Positions 6,857 through 11,533 of a DNA stretch of 11,749 nt are shown in pieces. Position 1 is the stretch's first letter, and each line of letters starts with the position of its first letter. A program made the position numbers and the translations under genes. The stretch spans positions 1-11,749 of the forward strand of contig JACOYM010000057.1 in assembly GCA_016181905.1 (NCBI GenBank). The letters are read 5' to 3'. The notes under the pieces are model-generated. The model had not been told where the DNA came from, searched no databases, and saw only the letters and a list, made by a program, of their open reading frames with translations. Source of the stretch: Candidatus Pacearchaeota archaeon (GTDB taxonomy: Archaea; Nanobdellota; Nanobdellia; Pacearchaeales; GW2011-AR1).

Positions 6857-7392
6857 AGCTTATGATGCCTTTTTCTGTTAAACTTAAAGAACAAGAATTT
6901 TTTCTTGGATTCTTCTTTTTCTGCCCTTGGCTTGATAAACACAACATTCAACCCATATGCCTGGGCTGATTTTGCCTGAACCAAATCTGCTGTTACCAAT
7001 ACTGCCTTATGCTTAAATGCAACATTTCTTATTATCGCATCTATCTCCCCTGATTTTGCGTATCTTATCTGAAAATCCTGCGGCCTGACTCCCTCAAAGA
7101 AGATATTTATTTTGTATTGGTGTTTTAGCTTGTGAAGTTTTGCAACTTCGTCCAGCCCTTTAAAGCCTGCTTCAAATCCCTTGTTTGCAAGATTCTCAAG
7201 TTCTGCCATCACTGCGTTTGGAATTATAATCCTGCCTTTCAGCCCTTTTAAAAGAAGCTTTGGAAGCGCCTGATTGATTACAGCAGAGGTGTCAATCACA
7301 TAATCCTTCCTTTGCTTTTTTACATTTGAGTTAAGCCCTCTTCTTGCCCTTGTTTTTATCTTCTGGCTGATTGTTTGTTTTGGCTTTCTCAT
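6853..7392 (-). CDS. Stand-alone PIN-domain protein, probable RNase
   Basis: The 179-aa protein has a PIN domain at about 30-155 with its expected acidic residues: D34 (YVIDTSAV), E64 (MAELE), E116 and D118 (SGEIDAII), and D136 (VTADLVQA). These bind Mg or Mn and cut RNA in the family. The sequence resembles the N-terminal PIN domain of archaeal PIN-KH ATPases more than toxin-type VapC, but the ATPase part is absent. Both ends are very basic: the first 29 residues and the last 20 are rich in Lys/Arg, fitting RNA or ribosome binding. No antitoxin gene adjoins it. It begins 7 nt after the epimerase stop, so the two are almost certainly co-transcribed. Confidence 0.82.
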   Translation of the reverse strand: MRKPKQTISQKIKTRARRGLNSNVKKQRKDYVIDTSAVINQALPKLLLKGLKGRIIIPNAVMAELENLANKGFEAGFKGLDEVAKLHKLKHQYKINIFFEGVRPQDFQIRYAKSGEIDAIIRNVAFKHKAVLVTADLVQAKSAQAYGLNVVFIKPRAEKEESKKKFLFFKFNRKRHHKL

Positions 7393-7399
7393 TTTACCA

Positions 7400-8335
7400 C
7401 TATTTCTTATTTTGAATGCCCTTAAAATAATCTGCTGTTTCTTTTAAACCTTTGTCCAGATCATAGCTTGGCTTCCAGCCAAGCTTCTGAAGTTTTGATG
7501 AATCCAGTGAAGAGGCTTTTAAGTCGCCTTTTCTTTCATCTCTGTAAACTGGCTTTTGGTTTGCTTTTGTCAAAGCATTCAGTTTGTCAAAGATTTCCTG
7601 GGTCTGGATATTTTTTCCAGTGCCGACATTAAATGATTTATTTTCTGCTTCCTTGCTCTCCAGCGCAAGGACATTGGCGCTGACAACATCCTTTACATAG
7701 ACATAGTCTCTTGTTTGCGCGCCATCGCCAAAGATTGAAGGGGCTTCTCCTTTTAGGAGCTTGTTTGTAAATATTGCTATAACACCCCCCTCGCCATAAG
7801 GATCCTGCCTTGGGCCATAAACATTTGCATATCTCAGGGAAACATAAGGAAGATTGTAAAGATGCCTGTAAAGAGCAACATAGTGCTCTGCTGTATGCTT
7901 GGATATGCCATAGGGAGACATGGGATTTATTGAATGCTCTTCGCCCATGGGCAGGCATAGCGGCTCGCCATATCCTGCGCCTCCTGAGTTTGCATAGATG
8001 AATTTTTTAACATTATTTTTCACAGAGAGCTCAAGCAAATTTAAAGTTCCTATAATATTCACCTTTGCATCAAACTGGGGCTCTGAGACAGATTTGCTGA
8101 CAAATGCCTGGGCTGCATGATGATTTACAATGTCTGGCTTTTCCTTTTCAAAAATCTCCTTGAGCCTGGCAGAATCAGTTATGTCTGCTTCATAGAATCC
8201 TGCCTTTTTGTTTATATTCTGTCTTTTGCCAGAGGACAGGTTGTCTACAATAACAACATCATATCCTAATTCTATAAATCTGTCTGCAACATGGCTTCCT
8301 ATAAACCCTGCCCCGCCTGTTAGGAGTATTTTCAT
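7400..8335 (-). CDS. NAD-dependent epimerase/dehydratase, UDP-glucose 4-epimerase-like
   Basis: This 311-aa extended short-chain dehydrogenase has the NAD-binding TGGAGFIGSH (6-15), the acidic D31 after the second strand, the SGGAGYG segment (117-123), and the catalytic YxxxK as Y142 and K146 in SPYGISKHTAE. Further GalE-type signatures are LRYANVYGPRQ and the C-terminal FNVGTGK and LGWKPSYDLDKGL. Length and motifs fit enzymes that interconvert UDP-glucose and UDP-galactose or the N-acetyl forms; the precise sugar cannot be read. It likely supplies nucleotide sugars for surface glycans, which fits the glycosyltransferase elsewhere in the window. The PIN gene follows after 7 nt. A TATA-like box lies 30 nt upstream, with a dyad symmetry between the box and the start. 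Confidence 0.9.
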   Translation of the reverse strand: MKILLTGGAGFIGSHVADRFIELGYDVVIVDNLSSGKRQNINKKAGFYEADITDSARLKEIFEKEKPDIVNHHAAQAFVSKSVSEPQFDAKVNIIGTLNLLELSVKNNVKKFIYANSGGAGYGEPLCLPMGEEHSINPMSPYGISKHTAEHYVALYRHLYNLPYVSLRYANVYGPRQDPYGEGGVIAIFTNKLLKGEAPSIFGDGAQTRDYVYVKDVVSANVLALESKEAENKSFNVGTGKNIQTQEIFDKLNALTKANQKPVYRDERKGDLKASSLDSSKLQKLGWKPSYDLDKGLKETADYFKGIQNKK

Positions 8336-8350
8336 TTTTAATCTTTAAAG

Positions 8351-8373
8351 AATTAGCTTGGCTAATTTTTAAA
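8351..8373 (-). promoter_or_regulatory. Epimerase promoter with an operator-like dyad
   Basis: On the minus strand TTTAAAAA (8373-8366) is a TATA-like box 30 nt before the epimerase ATG. Directly after it, AATTAGC-CAA-GCTAATT (8367-8351) is a perfect 7-bp dyad between the box and the expected start of transcription. A repressor bound there would block initiation. Confidence 0.4.
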
Positions 8374-8379
8374 CCTATG

Positions 8380-8419
8380 TCAAAAACTCTAAACTATCCA
8401 TAGCAGTTTGAGTTTTTGA
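8380..8419. repeat. 15-bp inverted repeat upstream of the epimerase
   Basis: TCAAAAACTC, one bulged T, and AAACT pair perfectly with AGTTTGAGTTTTTGA across a 9-nt loop (8396-8404). It lies between the PHP-like gene and the epimerase promoter and may end the former's transcript. Confidence 0.7.
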
Positions 8420-8425
8420 GCACTA

Positions 8426-8478
8426 TTAGAATTCCACGCACCATCTAAACCGTTCGTTACAAATGAGTGGAATTCTAA
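8426..8478. repeat. 12-bp inverted repeat at the 3' end of the PHP-like gene
   Basis: TTAGAATTCCAC (8426-8437) and GTGGAATTCTAA (8467-8478) are exact complements around a 29-nt loop. One arm includes the TAG stop of the PHP-like gene. With the neighbouring inverted repeat it forms two large hairpins in a 100-nt gap. It may be a terminator, an mRNA-stabilising structure or a small inverted-repeat element. Confidence 0.7.
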
Positions 8479-9350
8479 AGTTTAAAAAATGGCAACTGCG
8501 ATTTTGCCATTTTGTCAAGAAGCTCAGAAAGAAGCTTGTTAGGTGATTTTTCATTAATCTTGGATAGAGCGATATATGCCCCAAGCTTTATTTTGTGTTT
8601 TAAAGCATCAAAGGGCAGATACTGCTCTTTAAAGGGGCTGTCTATTGCAGCAGATCGCAGGATGCCTTGTCTTAGATTAGCCACAACATCTTCTGGCGAG
8701 TTTATATCCTCTGGGTTCATCCTTGGCAAAATTGTATAGCTTGTGCCAATTCCTGAAAAAGAGTGCGCCCCTGAAAATGCGAGCGCGCCTATATTAATTT
8801 CATTTCTTTTCAAAATCGGGCATATATCTTTTGCCTTTTTATTTGCTTCTTCACCAATCTCTCCATGAAATGTATTTATTGCTGAAAAATATTTCATAAT
8901 ATCTGTATTTTGAGATATAACCGGGCCAATTGGATGGATGCCCCCAAAGGGAGCATATAAAACAGAGATAAGATTCATTCCTTTTGCTTTTTCCAAGGTT
9001 TGCGCTAAATCTTCAAATCTTCCAGGAAGATACTCATCTTTTTTTAATCCTAAAGCAAGAAATTGACATTTATCCTCGCCATATTTTGCATTAAATAACT
9101 GCCCTTTTACAATCCATACATCCCGATCTGGAAAATATATGGCATTTCCTCTGTCTATAAATTTAGGGCCAGAGGTTTTTAATAAATCTTCATATCTTGT
9201 ATCCTCACAGCTTGTGATTCCTACAATCCCTCCTCTTCCCAATCTTTCGCTTACAATATCCACAACCCTTCCCAAATCATTTGGATTTGAGCCGGAGAAA
9301 GTTCTAATAAAATTATGCAAATCTGCCCTGACTAGTCCTGAATAACTCAT
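8475..9350 (-). CDS. PHP-like phosphoesterase fold with a degenerate metal site
   Basis: The 291-aa product aligns by eye with the PHP family: ADLHNFIRTFSG (9-20) for the usual DLHxHTxxSDG, GIVGITSCED (41-50) for the strand ending in TDHD, INTFHGEI (158-165), and FSGAHSFSGIG (192-202) for the SDAHS motif near the C-terminus. Several ligands are replaced: the second His of HxH is F14, TDHD has become SCED, and SDAH has become SGAH. H12, H139 and H196 remain. It may be inactive, use another metal arrangement, or be a distinct family I do not know. It starts 21 nt after a TATA-like TTTTTAAA, so it is probably leaderless. The fold call is moderate; the substrate is unknown. Confidence 0.6.
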   Translation of the reverse strand: MSYSGLVRADLHNFIRTFSGSNPNDLGRVVDIVSERLGRGGIVGITSCEDTRYEDLLKTSGPKFIDRGNAIYFPDRDVWIVKGQLFNAKYGEDKCQFLALGLKKDEYLPGRFEDLAQTLEKAKGMNLISVLYAPFGGIHPIGPVISQNTDIMKYFSAINTFHGEIGEEANKKAKDICPILKRNEINIGALAFSGAHSFSGIGTSYTILPRMNPEDINSPEDVVANLRQGILRSAAIDSPFKEQYLPFDALKHKIKLGAYIALSKINEKSPNKLLSELLDKMAKSQLPFFKL

Positions 9351-9371
9351 GAATAAAAGAATAACCTCTGC

Positions 9372-9379
9372 TTTAAAAA
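9372..9379 (-). promoter_or_regulatory. TATA box of the PHP-like gene
   Basis: TTTTTAAA on the minus strand ends exactly 21 nt before the ATG at 9350, predicting a leaderless transcript. Confidence 0.55.
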
Positions 9380-9438
9380 TCTTTCGCTTGTGACTACTTT
9401 TAAGTAAAACAGATTATAGTTTATTATCTGTGGCAAAC

Positions 9439-9443
9439 AAAAA
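9439..9443 (-). terminator. T5 run directly after tRNA-Leu
   Basis: Five T residues on the minus strand directly follow the discriminator base of tRNA-Leu. A short oligo-T is a common archaeal transcription stop. Confidence 0.45.
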
Positions 9444-9540
9444 TGCGGGGGGAAGGGATCGAACCTTCGCAGGCACTGAGCCAAAGCGTTCCTCAAATTC
9501 TGCTTGAGCGCTTCCCGTTTGACCACTCCGGCACTCCCGC
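9444..9540 (-). tRNA. tRNA-Leu (anticodon CAA) with a 13-nt intron
   Basis: The gene has acceptor stem GCGGGAG with CCCCCGC and discriminator A, D stem CCG/CGG, anticodon stem AAGCG/CGCTT, a long class II variable arm of 15 nt (GGC-TCAGT-GCC), and T arm GAAGG-TTCGATC-CCTTC. Between the halves of the anticodon stem are 20 nt instead of 7. Removing 13 nt at 37/38 leaves the loop CTCAAGA with anticodon CAA, which reads UUG. One acceptor pair, position 6 with 67, is A-C rather than Watson-Crick. A TATA-like TTTAATA on the minus strand (9565-9571) is 24 nt upstream. No CCA is encoded. Confidence 0.93.
9490..9502 (-). other. 13-nt tRNA-Leu intron at position 37/38
   Basis: The intron CAGAATTTGAGGA fits the archaeal bulge-helix-bulge rule. 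A 4-bp central helix CTCA/TGAG (tRNA 32-35 with the intron) is flanked by 3-nt bulges AGC and GAA, each cut after its second base by the splicing endonuclease. The inner part has only 6 nt, so the intron-side helix is essentially missing and the motif is of the relaxed type. Confidence 0.85.
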
Positions 9541-9564
9541 GCATAAGTGAGAAAAATGCTGCAT

Positions 9565-9571
9565 TATTAAA
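9565..9571 (-). promoter_or_regulatory. TATA box of tRNA-Leu
   Basis: TTTAATA on the minus strand lies 24 nt before the tRNA 5' end, giving a precursor with a leader of a few nt. It sits beyond the U-run that ends the candidate RNA upstream, so the two are separate units. Confidence 0.5.
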
Positions 9572-9586
9572 GTTTATGATAAAGAG

Positions 9587-9609
9587 AAAAAAGAAAAGCC
9601 AAAATGGCT
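9587..9609 (-). terminator. Terminator of the candidate RNA
   Basis: On the minus strand AGCCA, TTT, TGGCT form a 5-bp stem (9609-9597), followed by TTT, C and six more Ts down to 9587. Confidence 0.65.
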
Positions 9610-9716
9610 AGGCAGCACAAGTCAGTGCGAAATCCGAAGATTTCTAAAGTCTCCGAAGAGACTTGAATCAGAAGACACCGAAGTGTCATACTGAAGACAC
9701 TGATTACTCCTGCCTT
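9587..9716 (-). ncRNA. Candidate structured RNA with three C(UUCG)G hairpins
   Basis: A minus-strand transcript here folds without effort. P1 is AGGCAG (9715-9710) with CTGCCT (9615-9610). A 6x6 internal loop follows, then P2, TCAGTG (9703-9698) with CACTGA (9627-9622). P2 opens into three hairpins: P3 (9694-9668, TCAG/CTGA then GACAC/GTGTC), P4 (9664-9647, AAGTCTC/GAGACTT) and P5 (9644-9629, GAAATC/GATTTC). All three end in the UUCG loop closed by C-G, the very stable tetraloop. After P1 comes AGCCA-TTT-TGGCT and a T-rich tail. A TATA-like box 21 nt upstream puts the start at A9716, one base before P1. No long frame crosses it. I recognise no known family (not SRP, RNase P, C/D or H/ACA). 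Confidence 0.72.
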
Positions 9717-9737
9717 AAAATGGATAAGGCGAGAATG

Positions 9738-9745
9738 TATTTAAG
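9738..9745 (-). promoter_or_regulatory. TATA box of the candidate RNA
   Basis: CTTAAATA on the minus strand is preceded by an A-rich GAAAAT that could act as a BRE. It lies 21 nt from A9716, where the first stem begins; this is the spacing seen at the other promoters in the window. Confidence 0.55.
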
Positions 9746-9792
9746 ATTTTCGGTGCGGCGAGATAAAAAGCATAACACTTAAAAAGCGGACT

Positions 9793-10032
9793 TTATCTGC
9801 TGTTCCTGCGCAAAACAATCTTTTCCAACCTTTTTAAGGAGAGGGGTTTTTCTTTTCTTGTCTCAATTATCTCTGTCATTATTATTTTTTTATTTTTGTA
9901 TTTCGTCCTTGCCATATTGTAATGCTCATAAGCTGATTTGGCATTAGAAGATAAAAAATCCATGTCATTTGTAAAGTTGCCCGGCGCATACCTTACCTCT
10001 ATATGATATTTTATATTTGTAAACTTGTGCAT
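9793..10032 (-). CDS. 79-aa orphan protein between 5S rRNA and the candidate RNA
   Basis: No family was recognised. The protein is soluble and charged. Residues 1-30 look like mixed strands (YHIEVRYAPGN). The middle (SSNAKSAYEHYNMARTKYKNKKIIMTEII) looks like a helix then a strand. The C-terminus is a basic tail, LKRLEKIVLRRNSR, which would suit nucleic-acid binding. A TATA-like TTAAATA on the minus strand (10060-10054) ends 21 nt before the ATG, so it appears to be a real, separately transcribed, leaderless gene. It follows 5S rRNA in the same direction. A role with RNA or the ribosome is only suggested by position and charge. Confidence 0.65.
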   Translation of the reverse strand: MHKFTNIKYHIEVRYAPGNFTNDMDFLSSNAKSAYEHYNMARTKYKNKKIIMTEIIETRKEKPLSLKRLEKIVLRRNSR

Positions 10033-10053
10033 TTTTATACAAGATTGATGCTG

Positions 10054-10060
10054 TATTTAA
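10054..10060 (-). promoter_or_regulatory. TATA box of the 79-aa gene
   Basis: TTAAATA on the minus strand is followed by exactly 21 nt and then the ATG at 10032. Confidence 0.5.
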
Positions 10061-10118
10061 GAATTATTATGCTAGAAAGATGTTTTTTTAGGTATATTAA
10101 AATTGTAAAAAAATGGTC

Positions 10119-10232
10119 GAAGACAGCTTTATGCGTTCCCCTCTTGTGGGAGAGTACAGGCATAAACGCAAGCTGCTTAGCTTCTGTGTGCGGAATGGGA
10201 ACAGGCGTTTCCAGCTTACTATGGCCGTCTTC
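10119..10232 (-). rRNA. rrf: 5S ribosomal RNA
   Basis: The minus strand from about 10232 to 10119 is a 5S rRNA of about 114 nt. The two ends pair as GAAGACGGC with GCTGTCTTC (9 bp with one G-U). The conserved GCCATAG follows near the 5' end, and the helix III/loop C block reads CTGTTCCCATTCCG then ACAGAAGCTAAGC, close to the universal CCGAAC...GAAGTTAAGC pattern but with C for A after CCG. A GTACT and a CCCAC...GGGGAACGC helix IV/V region complete it. It is not next to 16S or 23S in this window, as is common in reduced archaea. A TATA-like TTTAAAAA lies 21 nt upstream and is shared with rnp4. The exact ends are uncertain by 1-3 nt. Confidence 0.92.
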
Positions 10233-10253
10233 ATAATTGCCTATTTTTTAAGG

Positions 10254-10261
10254 TTTTTAAA
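10254..10261. promoter_or_regulatory. Single TATA box shared by 5S rRNA and rnp4
   Basis: TTTTTAAA on the plus strand (TTTAAAAA on the minus strand) is 21 nt from the rnp4 ATG at 10283 and 21 nt from the 5S 5' end at 10232. A second T-rich box (10244-10251) could serve rnp4 with an 8-nt leader, but is too close to 5S. Confidence 0.55.
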
Positions 10262-10282
10262 GTTTGTTATCTCATTGATTTT

Positions 10283-10585
10283 ATGAAGCTCAACAAGAAG
10301 CAGGCAGAAGATAGAATAAAGGAGTTTTTCAAGAATTTAGACAACAAAAAACCAGAGGATATCATAAAGATAAAAAGGCTGGCAATGCACAATAAGATAA
10401 AGCTCGGCGCTTTAAGGAAAAAATTCTGCAAGAAATGCTATTCTGTTTTTAATGAAAAAAACAGCCAAATAAGGATAAATAATGGCTTCAGGGCTGTAAA
10501 ATGCTTGAAATGCGGGTTTGCAAGCAGGTGGAAAATTAAGCATCTGTCAAGAACTGCTGTTCTTGAGCACATTCAAAAATGCTGA
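10283..10585 (+). CDS. rnp4: RNase P protein component 4 (Rpp21/Rpr2 family)
   Basis: The 100-aa product has the domain order of archaeal Rnp4: an N-terminal basic helical pair (about 5-45) with the KRLAMHNKIKLG segment, then a zinc ribbon with C49 and C52 (FCKKC) and C74 and C77 (KCLKCG), and a basic C-terminus. In archaea it pairs with Rnp1 (Rpp29) and binds the specificity domain of RNase P RNA, helping trim tRNA 5' leaders. The length is near the short end of the family. The start codon is 21 nt from a TATA-like box, giving a leaderless message, and the same box also faces 5S rRNA. It ends 3 nt from the convergent nucleotidase gene. Confidence 0.88.
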   Translation: MKLNKKQAEDRIKEFFKNLDNKKPEDIIKIKRLAMHNKIKLGALRKKFCKKCYSVFNEKNSQIRINNGFRAVKCLKCGFASRWKIKHLSRTAVLEHIQKC

Positions 10586-10603
10586 AATTCAAAAGCATTT
10601 TTG
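10574..10603. terminator. Bidirectional hairpin between two convergent stops
   Basis: CAAAAATGC (10574-10582) and GCATTTTTG (10595-10603) pair over 9 bp around a 12-nt loop that holds both stop codons. Each strand has a T5 run in its 3' arm, so it may end both transcripts. Confidence 0.55.
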
Positions 10604-11170
10604 ATGTCTTAATTTTGCTTTTTCCATTGCTGATTTGACCTCTGATAAATTGCTGCCGTCATATCTTATAACTTGTGAATGATGGTAATCCTTATTTCCT
10701 TCATTTGCAGGCATAATTACTAATCCTCTTTTTCTCCATTTCAACCATCTGTCTATATACTCTGGAAAATCATCAACCAATACCTTTCCATAAACAAGCC
10801 CTTTATCCCTTGTCATTGTTATATCTACATCAGGGCCTAAATTTTTGTCTATCCATTTCTTTTTCCCAGACCAAGAGGCAGGATTTCTTCTTGGACCCTG
10901 GGTCAGAATAACTATCCTATACCCCAATTCTCTTGCTACTTCCAGAATACCCCACCCTAACTTAAATTTTGGAAGTTCCTCCCACCATTTCTCTGATGCC
11001 CTTATCAAATCTGCCCTTTCTCTGAGATAGCTTGGGGCATTATCTCTAAGCGGCAGTTTGAACACTGGCTCATGAGGGGATTTTAATCCTTCTAATTTTT
11101 CTAGCAGTGATTTATCATAGTCGCATAAAGTCCCATCCATGTCAAAAAGAGCGATGTTTTCTATTGCCAT
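10589..11170 (-). CDS. HAD-family 5'-nucleotidase (NT5C-like)
   Basis: This 193-aa protein has the four HAD motifs: FDMDGTLCD with nucleophile D10 and acid/base D12, ILTQG with T90, a lysine (K123 or K129) before the last motif, and VDD at 132-134. The long insert after motif I and the GPRRNPASWSGKKKWIDKNLG stretch after motif II are typical of 5'(3')-deoxyribonucleotidase type C proteins, which remove phosphate from nucleoside monophosphates in the cytoplasm. It probably serves nucleotide turnover; other small phosphate substrates are possible. A TATA-like TTTTTAATAA ends 21 nt before the ATG (11201-11192), so it is likely leaderless. It converges with rnp4. Confidence 0.8.
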   Translation of the reverse strand: MAIENIALFDMDGTLCDYDKSLLEKLEGLKSPHEPVFKLPLRDNAPSYLRERADLIRASEKWWEELPKFKLGWGILEVARELGYRIVILTQGPRRNPASWSGKKKWIDKNLGPDVDITMTRDKGLVYGKVLVDDFPEYIDRWLKWRKRGLVIMPANEGNKDYHHSQVIRYDGSNLSEVKSAMEKAKLRHQKCF

Positions 11171-11191
11171 ATTATTTATCTAATTGTGATG

Positions 11192-11201
11192 TTATTAAAA
11201 A
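11192..11201 (-). promoter_or_regulatory. TATA box of the nucleotidase gene
   Basis: TTTTTAATAA on the minus strand is followed by 21 nt and the ATG at 11170. Confidence 0.5.
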
Positions 11202-11218
11202 TTATTGTGTTAGAATAT

Positions 11219-11416
11219 CTAGAATTTCTTGAATTTGCTTACTTCTTGTATCAAATCAACATGCCCTAAGAATATTGCCCTGCAGCAGTATCTTTCCAAG
11301 CCAAGCTCATCAAGAACCTTGCAGGCATCCTCGCCTGCTGCGGTGCGCTTCTTAAAGTCTTCCCATAAATGAGCAATAGGCTTGCCACAGCTTGTGCATC
11401 TTATCGGAATAATCAT
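11219..11416 (-). CDS. rpoN: RNA polymerase subunit N (Rpb10)
   Basis: The 65-aa protein is an almost complete match to archaeal Rpo10/Rpb10: it begins MIIPIRCTSCGKPI, has the acidic GEDACKVLDELGL, and the unusual adjacent cysteines in ERYCCRAIFLGHVDLI. The zinc ligands are C7, C10, C44 and C45. It sits at the Rpo3-Rpo11-Rpo12 assembly platform of the polymerase. In many archaea the gene is in an operon with ribosomal proteins L13 and S9; here neither is adjacent, and the gene is alone with its own TATA-like box 22 nt before the ATG. It is divergent from the unknown gene at the right end. Confidence 0.95.
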   Translation of the reverse strand: MIIPIRCTSCGKPIAHLWEDFKKRTAAGEDACKVLDELGLERYCCRAIFLGHVDLIQEVSKFKKF

Positions 11417-11438
11417 GTTAATTTTGTCTTGAGATAGC

Positions 11439-11446
11439 TATTTAAA
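11439..11446 (-). promoter_or_regulatory. TATA box of rpoN/rpb10
   Basis: TTTAAATA on the minus strand is followed by 22 nt and the ATG at 11416, predicting a leaderless message. Confidence 0.55.
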
Positions 11447-11463
11447 ACTTTCTACCGAAAGTT
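11446..11463. promoter_or_regulatory. Dyad symmetry between divergent promoters
   Basis: AACTTTC-TACC-GAAAGTT is a perfect 7-bp dyad. It touches the TATA-like box of rpoN on one side and the TTATTTAAG box of the rightward gene on the other, where a dimeric regulator could control both. Confidence 0.45.
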
Positions 11464-11491
11464 ATTTAAGCATTTAAAAACTAAAATATAA

Positions 11492-11525
11492 GAGGTGACA
11501 GCACCTCAGGGCTTATTCTGAGAGG
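11492..11525 (+). promoter_or_regulatory. Leader hairpins of the rightward gene, including a possible ribosome site
   Basis: GAGGTG-ACAG-CACCTC (11492-11507) is a 6-bp hairpin. Its 3' arm can instead pair as CTCAG with CTGAG (11518-11522), next to AGAGG (11521-11525), a Shine-Dalgarno-like site 8 nt before the ATG at 11534. The two pairings exclude each other. Confidence 0.4.
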
Positions 11526-11533
11526 ATTGAGGA

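Noticed and set aside
6853..7392. VapC toxin of a toxin-antitoxin pair
   Set aside because: No small antitoxin gene adjoins it; it is longer, has basic tails, and follows a metabolic gene in an operon.
7638..7958. 106-codon minus-strand frame rich in Cys, Arg and Trp
   Set aside because: It is an out-of-frame reading of the epimerase gene, which has full family motifs in the other frame.
9347..9544. 65-codon minus-strand frame just upstream of the PHP-like gene
   Set aside because: It reads through the whole tRNA-Leu gene.
9610..9716. The candidate RNA read on the plus strand
   Set aside because: Loops become CGAA, and the T-run and the best TATA box are lost. Only one extra G-U pair next to P2 favours this strand.
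10003..10236. 77-codon open frame on the plus strand
   Set aside because: It is the antisense of the 5S rRNA gene and of the 79-aa gene's upstream region; the RNA evidence is much stronger.
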